Origin: Paraeggerthella hongkongensis
GTDB lineage: Bacteria; Actinomycetota; Coriobacteriia; Coriobacteriales; Eggerthellaceae
Direction of reading: 5' to 3'
DNA length: 64,000 nt
Assembly (NCBI RefSeq): GCF_003726035.1
Contig: NZ_QICD01000013.1
Span: 1-64,000 of the forward strand
The first letter of the stretch is position 1, and the number at the start of each line of letters is the position of its first letter. The position numbers were made by a program, and so were the translations under genes. The notes beneath the pieces were generated by a model, which saw only the letters and a program-made list of their open reading frames with translations, ran no database searches and had not been told where the DNA came from. This document shows positions 25,142-34,600 of the stretch, in pieces.

Positions 25142-26104
25142 ATGAACCTGCAAGAACGCGCGCAAACGATACTTTCAACGAACCTTGCGCTAGGCGAGGA
25201 CGAAACGCTGCTGGTGGCAACCGACGACCCCACGCGCGAGGTGGGACAGCTGTTCTACGACGCCGCCCGCGCCCTCGGCCGCCGCGCGCTGCTCATGGTC
25301 ATGCCCGAAGGACGCGTGACCGGTGAAGAGCCGCCCGCTGCCGTAGCCGCGGCAATGAAAGCGGCGGACGTGGCGCTGTGCCCCACCGCGAAGTCGATCA
25401 CCCATACCACCGCGCGCATCGAAGCCGCCGCCGCGGGAACGCGTGTGGTGACCATGCCCGGCGTCACCTTGGACATGCTGCGCGACGGAGCCGCATGCGC
25501 CGACTACGCCGAAGTGGAACGGCGGACGATGGCGCTGACCGAACGGTTGACCTACGCGAAAACGGCGCGCATCGAGAAGGACGGGCACGTTCTGACCATG
25601 GACCTGACCGGGCGCGACGGCGTAGCCAGCCCGGGCGTGTACCGCGCGCCGGGCGCAAGCGGCAATTTCCCGTCCGGCGAGGCGTACATCGCACCGCTCG
25701 AAGGCGGCGCGAACGGCAGCGTGGTGATCGACGGGTCGATGGTGGGCATCGGCACGCTGGCCGAGCCGCTGGTGGCGACCCTGGAGAACGGACGGCTGGT
25801 GCAGGCGGAAGGCGGCGACGCGAACGGCGCCTACGCCGAGCAACTGAGCATCCTGTTCGCGCGCCCGGAGAACGGAACCATCGCCGAACTGGGCATTGGC
25901 ACGAACGAGCGCGCCAAACTTTGCGGCATCATTTTGGAGGACGAAAAGCTGTACGGCACCGTGCACGTCGCATTCGGCACGAACGCATCGTTCGGCGGCG
26001 TGACCAAGGCCGACTGCCATTACGACGGCATCGTGCTGCGCCCGACCCTCTACCTGGATGACGAGTGCGTCATACGCGACGGCGAATTCTGCGAAATCAT
26101 CTGA
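25142..26104 (+). CDS. M29-like aminopeptidase/leucyl aminopeptidase family protein
   Basis: A 320-residue protein resembling the thermophilic metallo-aminopeptidase family (M29/DUF2088-like neighbours). The C-terminal half has IAELGIGTNERAKLCG, YGTVHVAFGTNASFGG and CHYDGIVLRPTLYLD, providing the Glu/His/Asp residues that bind the two metals in M29 enzymes. In this context it may hydrolyse a small amide or dipeptide formed by the HyuA/DUF917/DUF1177 route. The start follows a modest AAAGG at about ten bases. Confidence 0.78.
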   Translation: MNLQERAQTILSTNLALGEDETLLVATDDPTREVGQLFYDAARALGRRALLMVMPEGRVTGEEPPAAVAAAMKAADVALCPTAKSITHTTARIEAAAAGTRVVTMPGVTLDMLRDGAACADYAEVERRTMALTERLTYAKTARIEKDGHVLTMDLTGRDGVASPGVYRAPGASGNFPSGEAYIAPLEGGANGSVVIDGSMVGIGTLAEPLVATLENGRLVQAEGGDANGAYAEQLSILFARPENGTIAELGIGTNERAKLCGIILEDEKLYGTVHVAFGTNASFGGVTKADCHYDGIVLRPTLYLDDECVIRDGEFCEII

Positions 26105-26181
26105 TTCTTGCGATGCCGACTCAGCCAACTTTCGGGGACAATGCCGCAAACCGGAGACCCATCTGGCGAAAGGAATTGCAC

Positions 26182-26703
26182 ATGCTCGTTGAGTTCAAGG
26201 GGATGATCCCCGACGTAAGCCAAGCCGCCTACATCGCGCCGAACGCCGCGATCTGCGGAGACGTGACGCTCGGCGAAGGAAGCTCGGTGTGGTTCGGCGC
26301 GGCGATTCGCGGCGAGGCTGCCCCTATCCGCATCGGGAAGAACAGCAACGTGCAGGACAACGCCACGCTGCACAGCGACCACGGCTGCCCCATCGTGCTG
26401 GGAGAACGCGTTTCAGTGGGACACAATGCCGTGGTTCACGGCGCCGTCATCGAAAACGACGTGACCGTGGGCATGCACGCAACGGTGCTGAACGGCGCCG
26501 TTATCGGGGCAGGATCGATGATTGCTGCGGGCGCGCTTGTGAAAGAACGCCAGGTTATCCCGCCGTGCTCTTTGGTAGTGGGCGTTCCCGGCAAAGTGGT
26601 GCGCACGCTCGATGCCGAAGCGGTGGCGCGCAACGTAGCCCACTCGCAAGAGGCGTACATCGCAGATGCACAGGAATACGCGCGCTCGCGCATGGTGGAA
26701 TAA
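26182..26703 (+). CDS. Gamma-carbonic anhydrase family protein
   Basis: A 173-residue left-handed beta-helix protein built of hexapeptide repeats. Candidate zinc ligands are seen in NATLHSDHG and SVGHNAVVHGAVI, the usual three-His pattern across the trimer interface. Members hydrate CO2 or act as uncharacterised acyl-carrier scaffolds (YrdA/PaaY type). ATG at 26182 is chosen for the AAAGGA at 26169-26175; an in-frame start at 26065 overlaps the upstream gene. The stop is followed by two hairpins. Confidence 0.9.
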   Translation: MLVEFKGMIPDVSQAAYIAPNAAICGDVTLGEGSSVWFGAAIRGEAAPIRIGKNSNVQDNATLHSDHGCPIVLGERVSVGHNAVVHGAVIENDVTVGMHATVLNGAVIGAGSMIAAGALVKERQVIPPCSLVVGVPGKVVRTLDAEAVARNVAHSQEAYIADAQEYARSRMVE

Positions 26704-26712
26704 ACCGCCGCG

Positions 26713-26796
26713 GTCCCGTTCGGCGACGCGCAGCCGAATGGGACAAGGGACGAGGGGGGCGAGAGCGGAAGGCCGGCCCTCCGCTCTCGCCCCCCC
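26713..26796. terminator. Two hairpins between convergent genes (bidirectional terminator)
   Basis: The first pairs GTCCCGTTCGGC with GCCGAATGGGAC (26713-26742, one G-T pair). The second has a 16-bp or longer GC stem, GAGAGCGGA/TCCGCTCTC flanked by G/C runs (26754-26796). They separate the rightward carbonic anhydrase from the leftward nitroreductase. U-tracts are poor on both strands. Confidence 0.6.
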
Positions 26797-26833
26797 TCAG
26801 TATTTCAACCGACCGCAGCGCCGTGCGGCAGCG

Positions 26834-27340
26834 CTAGTTCAACCAGTGAACGCGAGACTCCTCGTACCGGTCGGCCCCCTTCGCTGCGGGCGGTGCCGCG
26901 GGACGCCCCAGCGCAACAAGGGCAAACGGCTGAATGCCCTCCGGTGCGCCCACGATATCCGCAACGGCCTTCATGGGCTCCTCATCAGGCGCAATACCCA
27001 TCCATACCGCTCCTAGATCCATGTCAGCCACAGCAAGCAGCAAATTCTCAACCGCAGCGCCCATGTCCTGCACGGCCAGGCTGGGGAAGCGCAAGCCTTC
27101 GGTGCGCATGCAGGCGACAATGACGCACGGCGCCGCATCGGCCGGCTTTGCATACTTCGTGACCTGCGACAACCGAGAACGCCGTTCGGCGTCTCTCACC
27201 ACGAAGAACTCCCAAGGCTGCTGGTTTCCGCCCGAGGGAGCGGCCATGGCAGCACGCAGAGCCGCGCGCACCTGATCGTCGGTCACCGCTTCATCCGCAA
27301 ATGCGCGAACGCTCGCTCGCTTGTAAATCGCTTCGACCAT
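26834..27340 (-). CDS. Nitroreductase family protein
   Basis: A 168-residue FMN enzyme. ASVRAFADEAV (about 8-18) and MAAPSGGNQQPWEFFVV (about 33-49) are the FMN-phosphate and dimer motifs; VADMDLGAVWMGIAP is also conserved. It is a different subgroup from the one at 1484. It is monocistronic, between hairpins at 26713-26796 and the divergent surface protein gene at 27447, with which it shares a 106-base promoter space. Confidence 0.88.
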   Translation of the reverse strand: MVEAIYKRASVRAFADEAVTDDQVRAALRAAMAAPSGGNQQPWEFFVVRDAERRSRLSQVTKYAKPADAAPCVIVACMRTEGLRFPSLAVQDMGAAVENLLLAVADMDLGAVWMGIAPDEEPMKAVADIVGAPEGIQPFALVALGRPAAPPAAKGADRYEESRVHWLN

Positions 27341-27446
27341 AAGAGCCTCCCTTTCCAGGAATCGCTGATCGCTTCTGCTTCATACCCGCAGTATACTTAC
27401 TCGCAGCGTTTTGGAGAACACGCGCTTCACATGAACAGGGGGCACC

Positions 27447-29354
27447 ATGGCCTATCCAATGACCCGTCGATCGTTCTGCGCTCTATCCGCCGTCGCCTTT
27501 GCAACGCTGGGGATTCCCGGACACGCGCTTGCCGAAGAAGCCGAAGCGGCGCCCGGCCCCATCGTCATCGTGCACACGAACGACGTGCATTGCGCCGTGG
27601 ACGAGAATCTGGGCTACGCGAAACTGGCCGATTACGTGGAGCATGCGCGCTCGATCTACGGAAGCGGCAACGTCACGCTGGTGGATGCGGGCGACGCCGT
27701 GCAGGGCAAGGCCATGGGCACGCTCTCGAAAGGCGAGTACCTGATCGACATCATGAAACAATGCCGCTACGACCTGGCAATTCCTGGAAATCACGAATTC
27801 GATTACGGCATGGACCAGTTCAACGTGCTGGTTTCCCGGGCAAAGGACGCATCGAACCCGCAGGCCGGGCCGATCCAGTACCTATCCTGCAACTTCACCG
27901 ACCTGCGCACCGGCAACCTCATGTTCGACCCGTACGCCATGCGCACGTACGAAACGTCCGCCGGGCAGAAGCGCGTGGCGTTCGTGGGCATCTGCACGCC
28001 CGAATCGCTGACGAAATCTTCTCCAGCACATTTCCAGAACCAAAGCGGCGCGTACATCTACGGGTTTTGCGAAGACGACTCGGGTTCCAAGCTGTACGCA
28101 GCCGTGCAGGACGCCGTCGACAAAGCACGAGACGAGGGCGCAGACTACGTGGTTGCCATAGGACACCTGGGGCGCTCCGGCGTAACCTCGCGCTGGAGCA
28201 GTAGCAGCGTGGTAGCGAACACCTCCGGCATCGACGTGGTGATCGACGGGCACTCTCACGAGGAGTACGTGGACACGCTGAGCAACAAGGACGGCGTTCC
28301 GGTGCTGGTCACGCAAACGGGAACCCAGCTTGAAAGCATCGGGCGGATCATCATCGATCCCGCCGCCAACAGGATTGCAGCAAGCGCAGGCGCCTGCGAA
28401 GGCGAGCTGGTAACGACATGGGACGGCATCGATACGGCGACGGCGACGGTCGTCAACAACAAGAAAGCCCAGATCGAGGCGATAACTGGGCAGAAGGTGG
28501 GCTATTCGGACGTACGGCTTATCGCAACCGAAAGCGACAACTACACCTGGGCCGTTCGTCAGCGCGAGACGAACCTGGGCGATTTCGTGGCAGACGCATA
28601 CCTGGCCCTTGCCTGGCACGGCGGCATAATGGCCGAGGTCGCGCTCATCAACGGCGGCGGCATCCGCGCGAACATCGAACCGGGAACGATCACGTATGGA
28701 AACGTTATCGACGTGCAGCCCTACAGCAACCAGCTCTGCTACATAGAAACAAAGGGGCAAAACATTCTGGACGCGCTCGAAATGGGTGCGAGCAAGCTGC
28801 CCGAAGGAAACGGCGGATTCATGCAGACGTCTGGCGTAACCTACACCGTGCGCACCGACGTTCCCTCGTCCATCGAGATCGACGACAAGGGGAGCTTCGT
28901 GCGCGTGGCCGGAGAATACCGCGTGCGAGACGTGCGGGTGGACGGACGACCGCTCGATGCGGAAAGAACGTACAAGATGGTATCGCACACCTACATGATC
29001 ATGGAGGGCGGCGACGGCATGACCATGTTCAAGGCAGACGATCCCGTGCTGCTTGACGTGGACAACGCCGCGTTGATCGAGTACCTGAAGTACGACTTGA
29101 AAGGCGTCATCGGCAGCGAGTACGCCCACGAGGGCGGGCAAGGCCGCATCGCGATCAAAAACGGCCCCGATCCCGTGCCCAAACCAGAACCAGAACCCGA
29201 GCCCCAGCCCGAACCGGCGCCGGCCCCGACGGTCAAACCCGACCCCAAGCCGCTTGCACGCACTGGCGATTCCACCGAAGCCGTGGTCATTGTAGCAGCT
29301 GCAACGGCCGTTGCAGCAGGCGCCGTCGCCGTGAGCGCGCGAAGCAGGCAGTGA
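27447..29354 (+). CDS. Surface-anchored 5'-nucleotidase/2',3'-cyclic phosphodiesterase family protein
   Basis: A 635-residue exported phosphoesterase. TRRSFCALSAVAFATLGIPG is a twin-arginine signal peptide, probably cut after ALA. The metallophosphatase core shows IVHTNDVHC, DAGDAVQG, GNHEFDYG and DGHSHEEY; the C-terminal nucleotidase domain has GGGIRANIEPG, which binds the base. A Pro/Glu repeat spacer then leads to LARTGD, a hydrophobic helix and an RSRQ tail, a sortase signal with Ala in place of Pro. It would remove phosphate from extracellular nucleotides or UDP-sugars at the cell wall. Export through Tat suggests folding with metal in the cytoplasm. Confidence 0.9.
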   Translation: MAYPMTRRSFCALSAVAFATLGIPGHALAEEAEAAPGPIVIVHTNDVHCAVDENLGYAKLADYVEHARSIYGSGNVTLVDAGDAVQGKAMGTLSKGEYLIDIMKQCRYDLAIPGNHEFDYGMDQFNVLVSRAKDASNPQAGPIQYLSCNFTDLRTGNLMFDPYAMRTYETSAGQKRVAFVGICTPESLTKSSPAHFQNQSGAYIYGFCEDDSGSKLYAAVQDAVDKARDEGADYVVAIGHLGRSGVTSRWSSSSVVANTSGIDVVIDGHSHEEYVDTLSNKDGVPVLVTQTGTQLESIGRIIIDPAANRIAASAGACEGELVTTWDGIDTATATVVNNKKAQIEAITGQKVGYSDVRLIATESDNYTWAVRQRETNLGDFVADAYLALAWHGGIMAEVALINGGGIRANIEPGTITYGNVIDVQPYSNQLCYIETKGQNILDALEMGASKLPEGNGGFMQTSGVTYTVRTDVPSSIEIDDKGSFVRVAGEYRVRDVRVDGRPLDAERTYKMVSHTYMIMEGGDGMTMFKADDPVLLDVDNAALIEYLKYDLKGVIGSEYAHEGGQGRIAIKNGPDPVPKPEPEPEPQPEPAPAPTVKPDPKPLARTGDSTEAVVIVAAATAVAAGAVAVSARSRQ

Positions 29355-29360
29355 GGCAGA

Positions 29361-29440
29361 TGAGACGAAGGGACGGGGTCAATGACTCATTTTCTGGCCT
29401 GCGGCCGAAAATGAGTCATTGACCCCGTCCCTTCGTCTCA
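29361..29440. repeat. 33-bp perfect hairpin between convergent genes
   Basis: Arms 29361-29393 and 29408-29440 are perfectly complementary over 33 bases. The 14-base apex CTGGCCTGCGGCCG has an inner GGCC/GGCC mini-stem and is flanked by TTTT and AAAA, as in the hairpins at 7590 and 25046. It lies between the nucleotidase-family gene and htpG and may stop transcription from both sides. Confidence 0.92.
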
Positions 29441-29489
29441 CTCCGTGCGAATCGCCCCGCCGGTTGGCGGGGCGATTTCAACATGCGAG

Positions 29490-31430
29490 CTATGCCATCA
29501 GCTTGGTGACCGCGTTCGCGTAGGCAACAGGATCGTCGATGGGCATGCCCTCCACGATGAGCGCCTGGTTGTACAGGATATCGGCGTACAGCTTCACCTT
29601 GTCGGCATCGCCGCCCGCCTGGGCCTCCTTCAGCACCTCGAACACGGGATGCTTCGCGTTGATCTCCAGCACGCGTTCGGACTTCGGGCCTTCGGCGCCG
29701 TCGGGCATCTGGGCCATGATGCGCTCCATCTCAAGCGACACCGGGCCTGCTGCCGTGATGCACGCCGGAGCATCGCTCAAACGCGACGACACGCCCACCT
29801 TCGTCACCGCGTCTCCCAGCGCGTCCTTCATGGCGGCGAACAGGGCCTCGTTTTCCTTGGCGGTTTCCTCGGCCTCCTTCTTCTCTTCCTCGGAAGCCAG
29901 ATCCAAATCGCCCGACGCCACGTTCTTGAGCTCAAGCGGCTCGGGCGCCTCCTGGCCCTCGGCCGCCGGAGCGCCGTACGTCATCATGGCCTGGAAGCAG
30001 AACTCGTCCACGTCGCGCGTGCACAGCAGCACGTCGTAGCCCTTTTCCAGCACCGTCTTCACGATGGGCATCTTGCCCAAGCGCTCGATGCTCTCGCCAG
30101 CCGCGTAGTAGATGGCCTTCTGGTCAGCCGGAGCGGCTTCCAAGTACTCGTCAAGCGTGACCAGCTTCTGCTGCTTGGCGGAATAGAACAGCAGCAGTTC
30201 GGCCAGTTCGTCCTTCAGCATGCCGTAGCTGGTGTAAATGCCGAACTCCAAACCGCGGCCGAAATCCTCGAAGAACTTCTCGTACGTCTCGCGGTCGTTG
30301 TCGCGCATCTTCTTGAGTTCGGAGGTGATCTTCTTCTCGATCTTCTTGGCAATGGCGCGCAGCTGGCTGTTGTGCTGCAGCGTCTCGCGGGAGATGTTGA
30401 GCGTCAGGTCCTGGCTGTCCACCACGCCGCGCACGAAGTTGTAGTGGTCGGGCAGCAGCTCCTCGCACTTCTCCATGATGAGCACGTTGGAGCTGTACAG
30501 GGCCAGGCCCTTCTTGAAGTCCTTGCTGTACAAGTCGTACGGAGCGCGGCCCGGAACGAACAGCAGCGCGTCGTAGCTGAGCGCGCCCTCGGCATGGATG
30601 CTGAACGTGCGCGCAGGGTCGGAGAAGTCATGGAAGTCGGTCTTGTAGAACTCGTTGTACTCCTCGTCGGTGACTTCGGAGGCGCGGCGCTTCCAGATGG
30701 GGATCATCGAGTTGATGGTCTCGACCTCGGTGTAATCCTCGTACTCGGGCGTGTAGTCGTCGCCCGCGTCCTCAGGCTTCGGCTTTTCGCGCGTCTTGGA
30801 AACCTCCATCTGCACCGGGTAGCGCACGTAGTTGCTGTAACGCTTGATCAGGCTCTTCAGGCCGTATTCGGACAAGAACGTGTCGTAGTTGTCGTCGTCG
30901 GTGTTATCCTTGAGCGTCAGGACGACGTCCGTGCCGTGCCCGTCGCGCTGGGCCTCGGAAATGCTGTAGCCCTCCACGCCGTCGCTTTCCCACGCCCACG
31001 CCTCGTCGCTGCCGTACGCCTTCGAAACCACGCGTACGCTCTTGGCCACCATGAACGCGGAGTAGAAGCCCACGCCGAACTGGCCGATGATGTCCACGTC
31101 CTCGCCCTGCACCTCGGCGTTGTCGGCCTTGAAGGCCATGCTGTCGGAATGGGCGATGGTGCCCAGGTTGAGGTCGAGGTCGTCCTTCGTCATGCCAAGG
31201 CCGCTGTCGCTGACGGTGATGGTGCGCGCGTCCTTGTCGAACGACACCTGGATAAGCAGCTCGTCCTTGCCCAGCTGGATGTCCTTGTCGGTCAGGCTTT
31301 TGAAATACAGCTTGTCCACTGCGTCCGAAGCGTTTGAGATAAGCTCGCGCAAGAAGATCTCGCGGTTCGTGTAAATGGAGTTAATCATGAGGTCGAGCAG
31401 CTTTTTGCTCTCTGTCTTGAACTTGCGCAT
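29490..31430 (-). CDS. htpG: Molecular chaperone HtpG (Hsp90)
   Basis: A 646-residue bacterial Hsp90. The N-terminal GHKL ATPase has ELISNASDAVDKL, the DSGLGMTKDDL loop and the GQFGVGFYSAFM lid motif; the middle and C-terminal dimerisation domains follow at full length. A long acidic stretch near ASEEEKKEAEETAKE separates middle and C-terminal parts. The second of two close ATGs is chosen because AGGGAG is too near the first (31439). Expression is probably heat-controlled by HrcA: a consensus promoter overlaps a CIRCE element just upstream. Confidence 0.95.
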   Translation of the reverse strand: MRKFKTESKKLLDLMINSIYTNREIFLRELISNASDAVDKLYFKSLTDKDIQLGKDELLIQVSFDKDARTITVSDSGLGMTKDDLDLNLGTIAHSDSMAFKADNAEVQGEDVDIIGQFGVGFYSAFMVAKSVRVVSKAYGSDEAWAWESDGVEGYSISEAQRDGHGTDVVLTLKDNTDDDNYDTFLSEYGLKSLIKRYSNYVRYPVQMEVSKTREKPKPEDAGDDYTPEYEDYTEVETINSMIPIWKRRASEVTDEEYNEFYKTDFHDFSDPARTFSIHAEGALSYDALLFVPGRAPYDLYSKDFKKGLALYSSNVLIMEKCEELLPDHYNFVRGVVDSQDLTLNISRETLQHNSQLRAIAKKIEKKITSELKKMRDNDRETYEKFFEDFGRGLEFGIYTSYGMLKDELAELLLFYSAKQQKLVTLDEYLEAAPADQKAIYYAAGESIERLGKMPIVKTVLEKGYDVLLCTRDVDEFCFQAMMTYGAPAAEGQEAPEPLELKNVASGDLDLASEEEKKEAEETAKENEALFAAMKDALGDAVTKVGVSSRLSDAPACITAAGPVSLEMERIMAQMPDGAEGPKSERVLEINAKHPVFEVLKEAQAGGDADKVKLYADILYNQALIVEGMPIDDPVAYANAVTKLMA

Positions 31431-31491
31431 GGTCGGCATCGCTCCCTTTCGTTTCGTCGTCTGTCATGCAAAGGGCCAAGCCGCCAACCAG

Positions 31492-31512
31492 CCCTCGCGC
31501 CTGGCGCGAGGG
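31492..31512 (-). other. Hairpin in the htpG leader
   Basis: CCCTCGCGC and GCGCGAGGG form a 9-bp perfect stem with a 3-base loop between the CIRCE element and the htpG start. A tight 5' hairpin could protect the mRNA. Confidence 0.6.
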
Positions 31513-31514
31513 GG

Positions 31515-31541
31515 TTAGCAGTCTCAGCCTTCGAGTGCTAA
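31515..31541 (-). promoter_or_regulatory. CIRCE operator (HrcA binding site) of htpG
   Basis: TTAGCAGTC, a 9-base spacer, then GAGTGCTAA. This matches the CIRCE consensus TTAGCACTC-N9-GAGTGCTAA with a single mismatch in the left arm. It starts right after the -10 box of the htpG promoter, where HrcA would block transcription initiation. Confidence 0.9.
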
Positions 31542-31547
31542 AACAGG

Positions 31548-31575
31548 ATTGTAGACCGACCTTCGAAGATGTCAA
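31548..31575 (-). promoter_or_regulatory. htpG promoter
   Basis: On the minus strand TTGACA (31570-31575), 16-base spacer, TACAAT (31548-31553). Near-consensus housekeeping promoter, immediately upstream of the CIRCE operator. Confidence 0.8.
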
Positions 31576-31624
31576 GCGCACCGCGCAATAACTCCGCAGT
31601 TGCCGGTCGCCCAGGCGGCAAAAC

Positions 31625-34600
31625 CTATTCGGCAAGTTCGCAGCGGACGCTCTTCATGCCCGGAACGTACCTTGCGCACGACCTTTTGCCGTTCATCTTC
31701 GCCGTGAACAGCGCCGCGTCGGCCTTCTGGTACAGATCGTCGAATTCGAACCCGTCCCGGGGCACCAGCACGTACCCCGCCGACGCCGAGAACAGGAACG
31801 TGCGCTCGTCCGCCGCACGGCTCACCTCCATGGCCTGCAAGGCCTGGCCGAGCATGTTCTCGAGCGTCGCAACGTCCACGTTTTCGCACCAAACCAGGAA
31901 CTCGTCGCCGCCCATGCGGCACACGATGCCCTGGGGAAGCGACCCTTTCAGCGCCTCTGCCATGCGCACGATGACCTCGTCGCCGTACGCGTGCCCAAAC
32001 ACATCGTTGACCTGCTTGAACGAGTCAAGGTCGAGCATGATCAGCGCGCAAGCCTCGCCCTCGGGCGCCTCTTCGCGCAGAACCCGCAGCCGCTCCTCGA
32101 TCTTCGGGATGGCGGCTTGGCGGTTGTACAATCCGGTGAGCGCATCGGTTTCCGCCAGCTTCGCCAATTGGCCGCTCTGCTCGCGCAGCTCCCGCAACGC
32201 CTCGAAATTCGCCTCGCTTCTCAGCGTCTCGTTCATGCGGTCGGTCACGTCCAGGTAGTATCCAACGGCGCGCACCGGCTCCCCTTGTTCGTCGCGCACG
32301 GTTTCGCACGTTGTCTCCACCCACGTGATCGACCCGTCCTCGAACCGGAACGGCACCACGCAGGAAGACCACTCGTGGTCCGAAGCCGCCCGAACGTCCT
32401 GGAAGAACGTCAAGAAGCTTTCCCGATGCTCATGGAGAACGAACCGGAACCGAATGTCCTCGGGATCGAAGTCGTCGAAGACCAGCCGGTCCCCCTCTAT
32501 GCGACCGACCTCGCTGAAAACCCGGTCGGTCACGCTGCTGCATGAAAGAGCCAGCCTGCGATTGCGTATATCCCAATCCCAGCCCTTCACGCCGGCCTGG
32601 CGCAGAATGCCCTCGAGCTTTCGCTGCGCAAGCCAAAGCTCTTGCTCCTGGTTCTTGATGACGGACACATCGGTGCACAAGCACAAGGCCGTATGAAGAT
32701 CCGGCACGATATCCACCCCGCAAGCTTCAATGTGCATCCAAACATCGTCCCACCCGGGGAATTGGGCGGCGTCCACCACCGCCACGCTTTCGCCGTTCTC
32801 GACCTTGTTCACGATGTCGTCCACCAAGCGGCTTCCGTCCGCCTTGCGACGCGCGTACAGATGGTCGAGGATAACCTTCTCGCAGGCCTCGCGCGAAAGG
32901 CCGTACTTCTTGGCGGCGCCGTACGCGATGACATGCACGCGAACGTGCTCGCGATCGGACCAGGTGAACAGCACGATGTCGTTGGGAACGTGCTCGATCA
33001 GCATGCGCATCGTGTTGCGCAGCTCCACGGTTTCCGTCACATCGACCACCACGCCCTGCAAAAACGAAGTGCCTTCGTATTCCAGGAACCTGCTCTGGTC
33101 GACCACCCAACGATATCCGTCTTTGGCCCGCATGCGGTACTCCAGGGGAAACGGCCTTGCGTCCCCCTCTTTGAGCAAGGCGACGCCTTGCAGCACGCGC
33201 TCCTGATCGTCGGGGTGGATCATGTTCATGTACTTGTCGTCGAACAGCTCCCTGATTTCCTTGCGGGCGTACCCGAACATCTCAAGGAAACGGTCGCTCA
33301 CGTACAGGAAGTCGCATCGGGGGGCGTCCAGGCACCGATGGTATCCTCCGGGCATGTCCTCGTTCAGGAACGTGAGCTCGTTGTTCTTGCTGATCAAAAG
33401 CCTGTTGCGCTCGGCAAGCTGCTGCTGCACCGCCATCACCTCGGTGATGTCCGTGCAAGCGCTCACAATGGCCAGCCGGCCGTCTTCGGCTTCGACCACC
33501 TTTCCCTTGTCCAACGTCCAAAACCATGTGCCGTCCTTTTTCGCCGTGCGATACGTGGTGGTGTATTCAAGGCCCACGTAGTACTCGCCGCCGATGTCGG
33601 CCATAGTGGAATCGATGTCGTCCGGATGTATGGTGTTGCCCACGCTCCAGTCGATGGCGTGGGCCATATCCTCATACGAATCGTAGCCCAAAAGCTCCAC
33701 CATGGCGGCGTTTGCGAAGTACAACGGAAAGCCCGGTTCGCAATACCCCCCGATCAGGCCGCCCGGCGACATCTGGGCGAATATGGACAAAGCGGTGCGC
33801 CGGTTCTCTTCGGCCAGGCTCATGAGCGACAGATCGGATGCCGAGGGGCCCTCGATGGCGGACAGCGCCCGCAAAGAGGATTCCAATTGGCGGGCTTGAT
33901 CCTGCTCGCGGGTCACGTCCCTGAGCATTCCCAGGTACAGTCCGTGGCCGTCGTGCTCGCGCAAGAACAGCAGGCGCAGGTGCAGATGAACGGTAACGCC
34001 ATCGTCCCTCATGCGCCGCACCACCACGGCGGCGCCGTTGGGCGCGCTTTCTTTCGCGCGGTTGAACGTGGCCAGGGTCTGATCCCAATCCGATTCGTAT
34101 GCCTGCCGGGCGAACTTCCCCCGCCGCTCATGCAGATCGACGGGATTGACGCCGGTCAACTGGCAGTACTGCTCGTTCGCGCTCAGAAGCTCGATCTCTC
34201 CTTCGTGCAGGTCGTACAGCACCAGCGCGCCCAGAATGTCGTCGAGCATGGCATCGCTCAGGGTCCTGTTCTCTATGAGGCCGCGAATGCGCAGCCGCTC
34301 AAGCGAGTTCGCCCGAATGCCGCGGAAATCCACGTTCGACCTATCGGCGATCAAAGGCTCGAACTCCGCCTTCGGCATGGGCCGGTGGAAATAATACCCC
34401 TGGCCGTACAAGCACCCCATCTTGGCAAGGAGCAGGCGCTGGGTCTCGGTCTCGACGCCTTCCGCGATCACGCGCATGTCCAGCAGATTCGCCATGCCTA
34501 TGATGGATTCCAGGATGCCGCGGCTTTTGCGGTCGTTCGCGTCCAAGGTCTCGAGCAGCTTCATATCCAGCTTCAAGACGTCCACGTTGACGTCCTTCAG

